Positions 1 through 7,000 of a stretch of 7,995 nucleotides of DNA are shown here, piece after piece (the first letter of the stretch is position 1; each line of letters starts with the position of its first letter). This stretch comes from Clostridia bacterium (GTDB lineage: Bacteria; Bacillota_A; Clostridia; Oscillospirales; Acutalibacteraceae), in NCBI GenBank assembly GCA_017549665.1, contig JAFYUD010000203.1:1-7995 (forward strand), read 5' to 3'. The notes under the pieces were generated by a model. The model made no database searches and was not told the origin of the DNA. It was given only the letters and a program-made list of their open reading frames with translations. The translations under genes were made by a program, and so were the position numbers.

Positions 1-174
1 ATATGTATCACCAAGCTCCTTACAGAGATAATTCATCCATCTGTAATGAGCCTCCTGAAGACCGAATGTATCAGGATCATACTTTGCAATTTCATCTCTT
101 ACGAGTTTTTTTCTCTTTGTCCACCAGTTTTTGCCTTTACCGCCGCAAAGAACATTGAATGACATAACCTTCAT
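1..174 (-). CDS. Endonuclease/exonuclease/phosphatase-fold hydrolase, N-terminal part (runs off left edge)
   Basis: Only the first 58 codons are in the window. The protein starts MKVMSFNVLCGG and contains FGLQEAHYRWM around residues 37-47. These are the first two signatures of the EEP (exonuclease III / DNase I-like / sphingomyelinase) fold: the Asn of the SFN strand and the metal-binding Glu of the QEAH motif (E41). It aligns without gaps to the start of the next gene on the same strand (188-931), with about half of the residues identical, so the two are tandem paralogues. The start is set by an AAGGAG site near 183-188, about 9 nt upstream; an in-frame ATG three codons earlier lies too close to that site. 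The gap to the preceding stop codon is 13 bp, so it is the third gene of the queH operon. The substrate (nucleic acid, phosphodiester or lipid) cannot be told from this fragment. Confidence 0.85.
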   Translation of the reverse strand, partial: MKVMSFNVLCGGKGKNWWTKRKKLVRDEIAKYDPDTFGLQEAHYRWMNYLCKELGDTY

Positions 175-187
175 AAAAAACATCTCC

Positions 188-931
188 TTAATCTATGTAA
201 GCAACGACGGGATAATGGTCTGACGGCATCGCACCGTTTACCTTGTCTGTTGCTGTTTTTACTTCTTTTACAGATTTTACATTTCTGACAAAAATAAAAT
301 CTATCATTTTTGAATTACCGCCGAATGCATGGAAGCTGTTTATATCATCAGCTTTTTCTGCAATTGTTCGTGAATCAAAAAATCCGCTGTCAAGCATTGC
401 CTTATACACATCTGAATCGGGAGTCACATTGAAGTCTCCCATTACGACAGTGCTGACACCACGGAATTCTTCAGTTTTTGCTATTACAAGCTTAACTCCT
501 TCAATCATTGCAGTTCTGCCCACATGATCAAGATGGGTATTTGCAACAACAAATTTTTCAGAAGTTTCTTTATCTTTCAGCACAGCATAAGCGCAGGTTC
601 TGTTTTCTGCACCATCCCAGCCCAATGACGGTTTGTCAGGAGTCTGAGAAAGCCAGAAATTTCCGCTGTCAAGCAATTCGTATTTATTCTTATCATAAAA
701 AACGGGGGAAAACTCACCTTTTATGCCGCCGTCGTCTTTACCCTCACCGACATAAGCATATTTATCCCTGAGCTGTGATGAAATATACCGCATCCAGCCG
801 TAATGCGCTTCCTGAATACCAAAGACATCAGGTGCATATTTCTTAATCGTTTCAAGAACAAGAGGCTGTCTTCTGCACCAGTGATTCTCTTTTCTTCCAG
901 CGCAAAGAACATTGAACGTCATTGCAATCAT
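188..931 (-). CDS. Endonuclease/exonuclease/phosphatase family metal-dependent hydrolase
   Basis: A 247-residue protein of normal length for a stand-alone EEP domain. The family motifs appear in order: TFN (N7), GIQEAH with metal ligand E41, NTHLDHVGR with N131 and H133, VMGDFN with D166 and N168, IDFIFV with D211, and the C-terminal catalytic SDH with D238 and H239. All expected catalytic positions are therefore present and the enzyme should be active as an Mg-dependent phosphodiesterase or phosphatase. There is no signal peptide or membrane segment, so it is probably cytoplasmic. The start ATG overlaps the queH stop in an ATGA, with an AGGAGG site inside the end of queH, which implies translational coupling. 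The start MIAMTFNV matches the MKVMSFNV start of the downstream paralogue. Members of this subfamily are usually annotated only as endonuclease/exonuclease/phosphatase; the natural substrate is not predictable. A link to queuosine metabolism is suggested only by position. Confidence 0.9.
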   Translation of the reverse strand: MIAMTFNVLCAGRKENHWCRRQPLVLETIKKYAPDVFGIQEAHYGWMRYISSQLRDKYAYVGEGKDDGGIKGEFSPVFYDKNKYELLDSGNFWLSQTPDKPSLGWDGAENRTCAYAVLKDKETSEKFVVANTHLDHVGRTAMIEGVKLVIAKTEEFRGVSTVVMGDFNVTPDSDVYKAMLDSGFFDSRTIAEKADDINSFHAFGGNSKMIDFIFVRNVKSVKEVKTATDKVNGAMPSDHYPVVAYID

Positions 932-1572
932 TCATTTTCCTCCTTGCTTCTCATTCTTTCTGCAGCAAGCCTCGAAAACTCACATCCGCAATAATCCTGT
1001 CTGTAAAGCTCATATTCCTTTGAAAGCTCTATTGAGCGTTTATATCCGTTTTTCTTCTTAAAATCGGAAAACAGATATTTCACGTTATATTGCCTGCCGA
1101 GTTCATCTCCGACAGAATTGAGTTTTTCTGCATTTTTATAAGGACTGATTGACAATGTGGTTGTGAAATAATCAAACCCGTTATCAGCCGCATACCCGGC
1201 ACTTTTTTCAAGACGCAGACGATAACATCTGAAGCACCTTGCACCGCCTTCATTTTCGTTCTCAAGTCCGCTTGCTATGCTGAGAAATTTTTCATACTCA
1301 TACTCAGCCTGAACAAATTTTACATCCTTCGCACATGGCATCTGAGAAATCAGTCGGACAACCTCATCAGAACGGAATGTATATTCTTTCTTAGGGGAGA
1401 TATTCGGATTATAAAAATACAAGGTTATATCAAAATACTCATTGAGATACTCAAGCACATAGCTTGAGCAGGGAGCACAGCACACATGCAGCAGCAAAGA
1501 GGGTTTTACCACGTCAGCCTGATTTTTTTTAATTTCATTTTCAAGCATAAGCTGATAATTCTTATTCTGCAC
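928..1572 (-). CDS. queH: Epoxyqueuosine reductase QueH
   Basis: QueH (formerly DUF208) catalyses the last step of queuosine synthesis, reducing epoxyqueuosine to queuosine at the wobble base of GUN-anticodon tRNAs. It uses an iron-sulphur cluster instead of the cobalamin used by QueG. Numbering from the GTG at 1572 (214 residues), the diagnostic cysteines are in HVCCAPC (C31, C32, C35), GARCFRC (C113, C116) and DYCGCEFS (C195, C197). The family block TTTLSISPYKN lies near residue 140, so the protein looks complete. Start choice: a GTG at 1578 is also in frame, but it lies only 1 nt from the AGGAGG site at 1580-1585, whereas the GTG at 1572 has the usual 7-nt spacing. It is the first gene of a leftward operon with two EEP-fold hydrolases and overlaps the next gene by 4 bp. 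A promoter lies just upstream. Confidence 0.93.
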   Translation of the reverse strand: MQNKNYQLMLENEIKKNQADVVKPSLLLHVCCAPCSSYVLEYLNEYFDITLYFYNPNISPKKEYTFRSDEVVRLISQMPCAKDVKFVQAEYEYEKFLSIASGLENENEGGARCFRCYRLRLEKSAGYAADNGFDYFTTTLSISPYKNAEKLNSVGDELGRQYNVKYLFSDFKKKNGYKRSIELSKEYELYRQDYCGCEFSRLAAERMRSKEENE

Positions 1573-1579
1573 ACGCACC

Positions 1580-1585
1580 CCTCCT
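1580..1585 (-). promoter_or_regulatory. Ribosome binding site deciding the queH start
   Basis: On the minus strand this reads AGGAGG, a full Shine-Dalgarno core. It lies 7 nt before the GTG at 1572 and only 1 nt before the in-frame GTG at 1578, so the shorter reading frame is preferred. Confidence 0.75.
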
Positions 1586-1594
1586 TTTTTAATG

Positions 1595-1623
1595 ATTATA
1601 CATCAATAATCATCAAATAACAA
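1595..1623 (-). promoter_or_regulatory. Sigma-A type promoter of the queH operon
   Basis: On the minus strand there is a perfect TATAAT -10 box (1595-1600) and a TTGTTA -35 box (1618-1623, 4 of 6 consensus) separated by exactly 17 bp. The predicted transcript start is near 1588, giving a very short leader in which the ribosome site sits almost at the 5' end. There is no room for a leader riboswitch, so a preQ1-type switch is not present directly upstream. Confidence 0.7.
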
Positions 1624-1652
1624 GTGTTTTCTCGGTTATATTTAACAAATTA

Positions 1653-1681
1653 TTGACATTTAACTATAGTAATAATATACT
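1653..1681 (+). promoter_or_regulatory. Sigma-A type promoter of the glycosidase operon
   Basis: A consensus TTGACA -35 box (1653-1658) and a TATACT -10 box (1676-1681) are separated by exactly 17 bp. Transcription should start near 1688, about 25 nt before the ATG at 1713. The spacer contains the 8-bp palindrome ACTATAGT (1663-1670), which could be part of an operator but is short enough to be chance. This promoter and the queH promoter are back to back, with about 30 bp between their -35 boxes. Confidence 0.8.
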
Positions 1682-1712
1682 TAATATAACACTGATAAGG
1701 AGTAATGACACC

Positions 1713-3506
1713 ATGCTCAGAACACATATTGAATTCAGCAACGGAAGACCGTTTATTTCCGTAAACGGTGATCTTCACTACCCTCTTGCATATACTACTT
1801 ATTTCGAGGAATGCGGTGAATTTGCAGATTTCATTAAAAACGGATATAAGATGTTTTTCATAAATGTCTCATTCACGACATTGCCCATTAACAATATGAC
1901 AGGATTTTCTCCTTTCAGGACAGGTGTTTTTGAGGGTGAAACACCTGATTACAGTGAATTTGAATATCATGTAAAAAGAATTCTCGATATGTGTCCGGAT
2001 GCATTGATTTTTCCGAGAATCAATGTTGCCATGCCTGAAAAATGGATAAATGAGCATCTTTATGAAACTGTCACAACTCCCATCGGAGGACAGCGTGAAT
2101 CCCTGTTTTCCGATGCATACCGCAAAGACGGAGCAGAGCTTCTGAAAATACTTGTATCTCACATCCGCAATTCAGACTATGCGGACAGAATCGCAGGTTA
2201 TCAGATATGCGGAGGTCTTACTCAGGAATGGATGCACCACGATTTCTTCGGCTCATTTTCCGAAATGGGACTTGAAAAATTCCGCAGATGGATGAAAGAA
2301 AAACACAACATTGAAAACGCTCCCGTTCCCGAAAGAAATGACTTCAATACGGGTATTTTCAACGACTCAATAAAAAATTACGCCGACTTCTGCTGTGAAA
2401 CAGCAGCAAAGACAGCCGAACATTTTGTAAAAGAGCTTAAAAGCTTTATCAACAACGAACAGATTGCAGGAATTTTTTACGGTTACAGTGCATTTGTAAA
2501 TGATTATCTTCTCGGCCTTCATGGTCTGAGACACATTGTAAACTCACCTTACATCGATTTTTTCTCTTCCCCCTGTGCTTATGACGATGTAAGAAGACTC
2601 GGTATCGACTGGGGTGACATGATACCCGTAGACTCTCTGAAAGCGCACGGAAAGCTTGCTTTTATCGAGTGCGACATCCGTACTCACCTTACAAAGCAGA
2701 TGCAGTCTTCACGACCTGATGAATATCCGTCAGATATTATGAAGCTTTATGACGACAAAGGCAATCCCTCTGTATGGAAGGGGCCTGACACACCTGAGCT
2801 TTCCGTTTCGGCAATACGAAAAGCATTTGCACATCAGCTGACAAAATCATCAGGAATATGGTGGTTTGACATGTGGGGCGGATGGTATCATGACAAAAAG
2901 CTCATGAACGAAATCGGAAAAATGAAATGCATTGCAGATTCATCAGAATCAAAAAACAGAAACGATTATCCGAAGGCTGAAGTTGCTGTTTTCGTTGACG
3001 AAGAAGCATTTTTTAATCTTGCACGATCAAATCCGTTGTGCGGCTGTGTAACAGGCACAAGAAAAGCCATGAGCAGCTCGGGCATTCCGTTTGACTTATA
3101 TCTTGTCAGTGATGCCGCAGATGTTATTTCCGGCTACAAAGCAGCTATATTCCCCTCACCCGTTCCTTCCGAATGCGGCAGAAATGCAATTGATTTCTGC
3201 AGGCAGCTGAATATTCCTTTCTTCCTTACGGATGAGAACAAAACATATTTCACAATTGATGAACTCCGTGACGAGCTTACACGTATCGGTATTCATTGTT
3301 ACAATTCAGACGGTAACGTTATTTACTGCGGAAACGGTTATGTCGGCATTCACACGGCACAGGAGGGGTCAACAGAAATCCGACTGCCTGAAAAATTCAG
3401 GATTACACCATTGCTCAGTGATAATAACGACACTTACATAACAGACATAATAAGAATCGATGCTAAAAAATTTGATACATTTGTTTTTGAACTGAACAAG
3501 GCATAA
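1713..3506 (+). CDS. GH42-like (clan GH-A) glycoside hydrolase, probably intracellular
   Basis: A 597-residue protein with a layout like GH42 beta-galactosidases. Residues 1 to about 400 look like a TIM barrel; about 420-530 look like the Rossmann/amidotransferase-like trimerisation domain (EVAVFVDEE, then IPFDLYLVSDA and AAIFPSP); the last 60 or so would be a small beta domain. The likely acid/base is E172 in GGLTQEW and the likely nucleophile is E319 in FIECDIRTHL; an aromatic WWFDMWGGW stretch (383-391) probably lines the active site. Catalytic residues are assigned by motif position and are inferred. There is no signal peptide. An upstream in-frame extension to 1653 is rejected because it begins on the -35 box; the ATG at 1713 has AAGGAG at 1697-1702. 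The sialidase-like gene starts 14 bp downstream, suggesting both act on one glycan. Substrate unknown; it is divergent enough that assignment to GH42 proper is uncertain. Confidence 0.75.
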   Translation: MLRTHIEFSNGRPFISVNGDLHYPLAYTTYFEECGEFADFIKNGYKMFFINVSFTTLPINNMTGFSPFRTGVFEGETPDYSEFEYHVKRILDMCPDALIFPRINVAMPEKWINEHLYETVTTPIGGQRESLFSDAYRKDGAELLKILVSHIRNSDYADRIAGYQICGGLTQEWMHHDFFGSFSEMGLEKFRRWMKEKHNIENAPVPERNDFNTGIFNDSIKNYADFCCETAAKTAEHFVKELKSFINNEQIAGIFYGYSAFVNDYLLGLHGLRHIVNSPYIDFFSSPCAYDDVRRLGIDWGDMIPVDSLKAHGKLAFIECDIRTHLTKQMQSSRPDEYPSDIMKLYDDKGNPSVWKGPDTPELSVSAIRKAFAHQLTKSSGIWWFDMWGGWYHDKKLMNEIGKMKCIADSSESKNRNDYPKAEVAVFVDEEAFFNLARSNPLCGCVTGTRKAMSSSGIPFDLYLVSDAADVISGYKAAIFPSPVPSECGRNAIDFCRQLNIPFFLTDENKTYFTIDELRDELTRIGIHCYNSDGNVIYCGNGYVGIHTAQEGSTEIRLPEKFRITPLLSDNNDTYITDIIRIDAKKFDTFVFELNKA

Positions 3507-3520
3507 CAAGGAGAAGCATT

Positions 3521-4603
3521 ATGAAAAAAATCGGCAGACAGGTACATTTTATACCTACAAGTGAAAACAATCCACGCAACGGCGAGGGTGCGTTTATTCG
3601 TCTTGAAAACAATTCAATTCTGTTTGGTTATACCGAATTCACAGGTGATGACAGTAAGAATGACGATGCTAAGGCTGACATCTATACACTTGTTTCAACA
3701 GACAACGGTGAAACATGGGGAAACAAGAAAATACTTTTCAGAAGACCTGAAAGTGCACTCAACATAATGAATCTTTCTTTTCTGCGTATGCAAAACGGAG
3801 ATATTGGTGCATTTTTTATAATCAAAATCGCTGACGGCACAGACAGGATAGTCTTTACCCGCTCATCAGACGAGGCTGAAAGCTGGAGTGAGCCGATAAA
3901 TTGTCTTGATTGCGTAGGTAATCAGGATTATTACGTTATGAACAACGACCGTGCAGTTATGCTCCGAAGCGGACGCATTCTTCTGCCTCTTGCAAGACAT
4001 ACAATTTACACTGACAGTGAAGAATTTCAACCGGGTGTAATGTGTTTTGTATATTCTGATGATGACGGCAGAAGCTGGAAAAAAACTGACTCTGAGTTTG
4101 TTTTTCCCTTTCCGACAAATCCCGACGGTTATCAGGAACCGGGTGTGTATGAGCTTGATGACGGCCGCATATGGTGCTATATCCGTACTGACACGGGTTT
4201 TCAGTTTGAATGTTTTTCTTCTGACGACGGTTTTACCTGGACAGTGCCTGAGCCGAATCTGTTTTTCTCTTCTCCCTGCTCCCCTATGCATGTAAAGGAT
4301 TTTTCAGACCTTACTCTGGCAGTTTTCAATCCCGTACCCGAGCACGTTATGAGAACGGAAAGAGAAGATGACTTCTGGGGACGCACACCGTATGTAATTG
4401 CTGTCAGCACTGACAAAGGCAAAACTTTTACAAGAGAAAAGCTGTTCTATATCGAAGATGATCTGACAAAGGGCTACTGCTATCCTGCAATTTTTGACTG
4501 CGGTGACTCGGTACTTATTGCATATTATCACAGCTACACATCAGACTGCTGTCTCAACAGCCAGAAGATAATAAAAATTGATTATGACGAACTGAAATCA
4601 TGA
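3521..4603 (+). CDS. Sialidase-like (BNR/Asp-box) six-bladed propeller protein
   Basis: A 360-residue protein made of Asp-box repeats (S-x-D-x-G-x-T-W): residues 59-66 (STDNGETW), 115-122 (degenerate), 179-186 (SDDDGRSW), 233-240 (SSDDGFTW) and 296-303 (STDKGKTF). This spacing fits a sialidase-type beta-propeller. Possible active-site residues are R19 in NPRNGEG, E206 in YQEPGVYEL, R222 in CYIRTD, R288 in WGRTPY and a tyrosine in GYCYPAI (319 or 321). These resemble the arginine triad, Glu and Tyr of exo-sialidases but are assigned by pattern only. It has no signal peptide or carbohydrate-binding domain, unlike secreted gut sialidases, so it probably acts on imported sugars. AAGGAG (3508-3513) precedes the ATG by 7 nt. 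It follows the GH42-like gene by 14 bp and overlaps the kinase gene by 4 bp. It could cleave sialic acid or a related acidic sugar, or be a non-sialidase member of the Asp-box superfamily. Confidence 0.8.
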   Translation: MKKIGRQVHFIPTSENNPRNGEGAFIRLENNSILFGYTEFTGDDSKNDDAKADIYTLVSTDNGETWGNKKILFRRPESALNIMNLSFLRMQNGDIGAFFIIKIADGTDRIVFTRSSDEAESWSEPINCLDCVGNQDYYVMNNDRAVMLRSGRILLPLARHTIYTDSEEFQPGVMCFVYSDDDGRSWKKTDSEFVFPFPTNPDGYQEPGVYELDDGRIWCYIRTDTGFQFECFSSDDGFTWTVPEPNLFFSSPCSPMHVKDFSDLTLAVFNPVPEHVMRTEREDDFWGRTPYVIAVSTDKGKTFTREKLFYIEDDLTKGYCYPAIFDCGDSVLIAYYHSYTSDCCLNSQKIIKIDYDELKS

Positions 4604-5082
4604 AAAAGATAATTATTATAGGCTGTCCGGGAAGCGGAAAAAGCACTTTTGCAAGAAACCTTGCGGCAAAAACAAATCTACCGCTTTATTATCTTGACAT
4701 GCTTTATTGGAATGCTGACAAAACGACTGTTTCAAAAGAAGTTTTCCGTGAAAGACTGAATAATGTCATATCAGAAGACAAATGGATAATAGACGGAAAT
4801 TACGGTTCAACAATGGAGCTGAGAATATCTGCCTGCGATACGGTGTTTTTTCTTGACTCTGATACAGATACATGTCTGCAAGGTATAAAAGAAAGGCAAG
4901 GCAAAGTTCGTCCCGATATGCCGTGGATTGAAACGGAAGATGATGAAGAATTTCTTGAATTTATCAGAAATTACAACACCGAAAGCCGTCCTCGTGTCAT
5001 TGAGCTGCTGGCAAAATATGCAGACAAAAATATTATTATATTCAGAAGCAGAGAAGTAGCAAACGAATATCTGAATTCATAA
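4600..5082 (+). CDS. P-loop nucleotide kinase, adenylate-kinase/topology-modulation (FlaR-like) type
   Basis: A 160-residue single-domain protein. It opens with a Walker A motif, GCPGSGKST (residues 8-16), after a short hydrophobic strand. It continues with the LDMLYW motif (D33) and WIIDGNYGST (62-71), then a DTVFFLD strand that would form the Walker B side. This order is typical of small P-loop proteins annotated as adenylate kinase-like or topology modulation protein. The phosphate acceptor of that group is generally unknown. No membrane segment is seen. Its ATG overlaps the stop of the sialidase-like gene (ATGA) and there is no clear ribosome site of its own, so it is probably translated by coupling. 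A role as a sugar kinase for the product of the two glycosidases is conceivable from position, but the motifs do not indicate a sugar kinase family. Confidence 0.85.
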   Translation: MKKIIIIGCPGSGKSTFARNLAAKTNLPLYYLDMLYWNADKTTVSKEVFRERLNNVISEDKWIIDGNYGSTMELRISACDTVFFLDSDTDTCLQGIKERQGKVRPDMPWIETEDDEEFLEFIRNYNTESRPRVIELLAKYADKNIIIFRSREVANEYLNS

Positions 5083-5105
5083 AAAACGAAACAGGTGGTA
5101 ATTTT

Positions 5106-5690
5106 ATGCCCTTATTTACAATATCATTCTGTGCAATTATCATTTTGATTTATATTCTTGATAATTTCATTCTTATACCAAAAACAGAAACAGTGACGCT
5201 CAAAGAAAAGCTATGGACAGGACACAATAAAGGTTTTATAAATCACGCATTGCATCTGTCTGAAAAGAAAATCCGATCAGGTCAGGTATGGCGGCTGCTG
5301 TCGTCAACACTTCTGCACATCGGAACATGGCACATTGTTTCAAACGTAACCGCAACACTCATCGTGGGATTTGCAGTTGAATCCGTAATCGGAACTGCAA
5401 AAACAACGATCTGTTTCATCGTTTCGGCTTTAATATCAGGCTTGTTCATGTCTTTCGGATACAAACAGCAGGAGGGTGAAGGTGCATCAACAGGCATTTA
5501 CGGTCTTATTGCATTGTTTGTTATTCTTGCGATAAAAAACGGGACTGTTTTCTTTTCTCCTGTTCATTGGATCGCACTTATTGTACTTGCAATCTATACA
5601 ATCGGCGGCATGCTGGTAGGAAAAACAACAGCTTTTGAACACATCTCCGGTTTTGCGGGCGGTCTGTTAACTGCATTTATCATCACATAA
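5106..5690 (+). CDS. Rhomboid family intramembrane serine protease
   Basis: A 194-residue membrane protein with about six hydrophobic segments (near 4-22, 75-96, 100-117, 126-145, 150-172 and 177-193), the minimal bacterial rhomboid core. Family signatures are present: WRLLSSTLLHIGTWHIVSN (62-80), with the conserved H71, H76 and N80; the serine motif GASTGIYG with S128; and the histidine of HISGFAGG (H179). The catalytic Ser-His dyad is therefore intact. The residue after the serine is Thr instead of the usual Gly of GxSG, a mild departure. The long loop before WRL (about 25-60) is hydrophilic. The start has an AGGTGG site (5093-5098) 7 nt upstream. It lies 23 bp after the kinase gene and 15 bp before the radical SAM gene in the same operon. 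The substrate is unknown. Confidence 0.88.
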   Translation: MPLFTISFCAIIILIYILDNFILIPKTETVTLKEKLWTGHNKGFINHALHLSEKKIRSGQVWRLLSSTLLHIGTWHIVSNVTATLIVGFAVESVIGTAKTTICFIVSALISGLFMSFGYKQQEGEGASTGIYGLIALFVILAIKNGTVFFSPVHWIALIVLAIYTIGGMLVGKTTAFEHISGFAGGLLTAFIIT

Positions 5691-5705
5691 CCGAAAGGAC
5701 AAAAA

Positions 5706-6476
5706 ATGAATAAATATCTCAGAAATCTCAACAGAATCGAATTTGTCGTGACAATGGCATGCACGGGCAAATGCAAGCATTGCTCACAGGGTAATCACAA
5801 CAGCACAGACAAAATCGACAGCAGACTTGCCGCTGATACAGTCCGCTCAATCGCAGGAAAATATGATATAAAATCTGTCATGACTTTCGGCGGTGAGCCC
5901 TTGCTCTGCCCTGACACGGTTTTTGCTGTACACAAGGCTGCAACTGAAATGAATATTCCGAAAAGACAGCTTATCACAAACGGTTATTTCAGCAAGGATA
6001 TCAGCAAAATCAAAGCAGTGGCAGATATGCTGTCTGAATGCGGTGTAAATGATATTCTGCTTTCAGTCGATGCATTTCATCAGGAAACAATACCTGTTGA
6101 GATTGTAAAGACTTTTGCAAAAGCCGTAAAAGATGTCGGCATAAACATAAAAGTCCATCCTGCATGGCTTGTAAGCCCTGACAGCGACAATAAATACAAC
6201 AACATCACAAAACATCTGCTTGATGAATTCAATCAGATGGGTATTGAGTCAACAAGCGGAAATATAATTTTTCCGATGGGCAACGCACTTGAATACCTGA
6301 GTGAATATCTTGATATGAATAATGAAATTGAAAATCCGTACAAGGAAGAGCCGACAGATATAAAAGCAATCTGTTTCAGTGCAAACGGAGATATTTTAGG
6401 AAGCAATATTTACAGACAGGATATATGCGAGATACTGTCTGCATATAATCCCACAAGTACAGATAAAGGAGAATAA
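5706..6476 (+). CDS. Radical SAM domain protein of unknown substrate
   Basis: A 256-residue protein. The radical SAM cluster motif CxxxCxxC is at C19, C23 and C26 (ACTGKCKHC), so it should bind a [4Fe-4S] cluster and S-adenosylmethionine. The SAM-contacting FGGEPLL motif is at 61-67, followed by an ITNGYFS strand (90-96) and an ILLSVDAFHQE strand (117-127), all in normal order for the partial TIM barrel. The C-terminal part holds only two cysteines, C223 (ICFSANGDI) and C241 (DICEI), in a layout reminiscent of the start of a SPASM/twitch region but without enough cysteines for a full auxiliary cluster. No peptide precursor gene is visible beside it. A GAAAGGA site lies just before the ATG; the DNA glycosylase gene follows after 1 bp. 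It could be a peptide- or tRNA-modifying enzyme; the reaction cannot be assigned. Confidence 0.88.
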   Translation: MNKYLRNLNRIEFVVTMACTGKCKHCSQGNHNSTDKIDSRLAADTVRSIAGKYDIKSVMTFGGEPLLCPDTVFAVHKAATEMNIPKRQLITNGYFSKDISKIKAVADMLSECGVNDILLSVDAFHQETIPVEIVKTFAKAVKDVGINIKVHPAWLVSPDSDNKYNNITKHLLDEFNQMGIESTSGNIIFPMGNALEYLSEYLDMNNEIENPYKEEPTDIKAICFSANGDILGSNIYRQDICEILSAYNPTSTDKGE

Positions 6477-6477
6477 T

Positions 6478-6960
6478 ATGCCTGCACATCCCTTTCCGCC
6501 GTTATATGACAAAGAATCTCAGATTCTGATACTGGGCAGCTTTCCCTCTGTAAAATCCCGTGAGCAGATGTTCTTTTACGGTCATCCTCAGAACAGATTC
6601 TGGAAGGTGATTTCTGCTGTCACAGATTCTGACATTCCCGTTACAACCGAAGAAAAAAGCAAGCTTCTTCACGAAAATCACATTGCACTCTGGGATGTGA
6701 TTGCATCATGTGATATTACGGGCAGCTCTGACAGCTCAATAAAAAATGTAATGGCAAACGACCTGACAGAAATTCTTCAGAATGCCGATATAAAACAGAT
6801 TTTTGTAAACGGCAGGACTGCAGAAAAATATTACAACAAATATATAAAAGACTCTATCGGCAGAAATGCATACTGTCTGCCGTCAACTTCACCTGCCAAT
6901 GCAGGATGGAGCATTGAAAAATTAACAGATGCATGGCAGATAATCAACGAATATATCTGA
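6478..6960 (+). CDS. DNA-deoxyinosine (hypoxanthine) glycosylase, UDG superfamily family 6 type
   Basis: A 160-residue cytoplasmic repair enzyme. The first motif, LGSFPSVKSREQMFFYGHPQ (19-38) followed by NRFW, matches the hypoxanthine-DNA glycosylase group of the uracil-DNA glycosylase superfamily. N39 in PQNRFW is the expected catalytic asparagine. A second strand, QIFVNGRTAEKYY, lies in the middle, and the C-terminal LPSTSPANAGWS loop is the DNA-intercalation/minor-groove motif of the group. Members of this family excise hypoxanthine formed by adenine deamination and have little activity on uracil. The AAGGAG site (6466-6471) is 6 nt before the ATG and 1 bp separates it from the radical SAM stop codon, so it is the last gene of the operon. 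No strong terminator follows before the tRNA promoter. Confidence 0.88.
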   Translation: MPAHPFPPLYDKESQILILGSFPSVKSREQMFFYGHPQNRFWKVISAVTDSDIPVTTEEKSKLLHENHIALWDVIASCDITGSSDSSIKNVMANDLTEILQNADIKQIFVNGRTAEKYYNKYIKDSIGRNAYCLPSTSPANAGWSIEKLTDAWQIINEYI

Positions 6961-6971
6961 CAAAAAAATAC

Positions 6972-7000
6972 TTGACTAAAAGATATAAATGATATATAAT
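6972..7000 (+). promoter_or_regulatory. Promoter of tRNA-Pro
   Basis: A near-consensus TTGACT -35 box (6972-6977) and a perfect TATAAT -10 box (6995-7000) are separated by exactly 17 bp, predicting a start near 7007, about 15 nt before the mature tRNA. It begins 11 bp after the stop of the DNA glycosylase gene. The whole promoter lies inside an inverted repeat (see 6972-7011). Confidence 0.85.

Noticed and set aside
1579..1652. PreQ1 or other riboswitch before queH
   Set aside because: The predicted leader is only about 15 nt, too short for an aptamer.
1653..1712. Upstream in-frame extension of the GH42-like gene by 20 codons
   Set aside because: It would start at a TTG inside the -35 box of a strong promoter, upstream of the transcript start, and lacks a ribosome site; the ATG at 1713 has AAGGAG.
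3866..4531. Antisense open frames inside the sialidase-like gene
   Set aside because: They are shadows of a well-supported coding frame and have no ribosome site or known domain.
4600..5082. Sugar kinase for the glycosidase products
   Set aside because: The motif order fits adenylate-kinase/topology-modulation P-loop proteins; no sugar kinase signature is seen.
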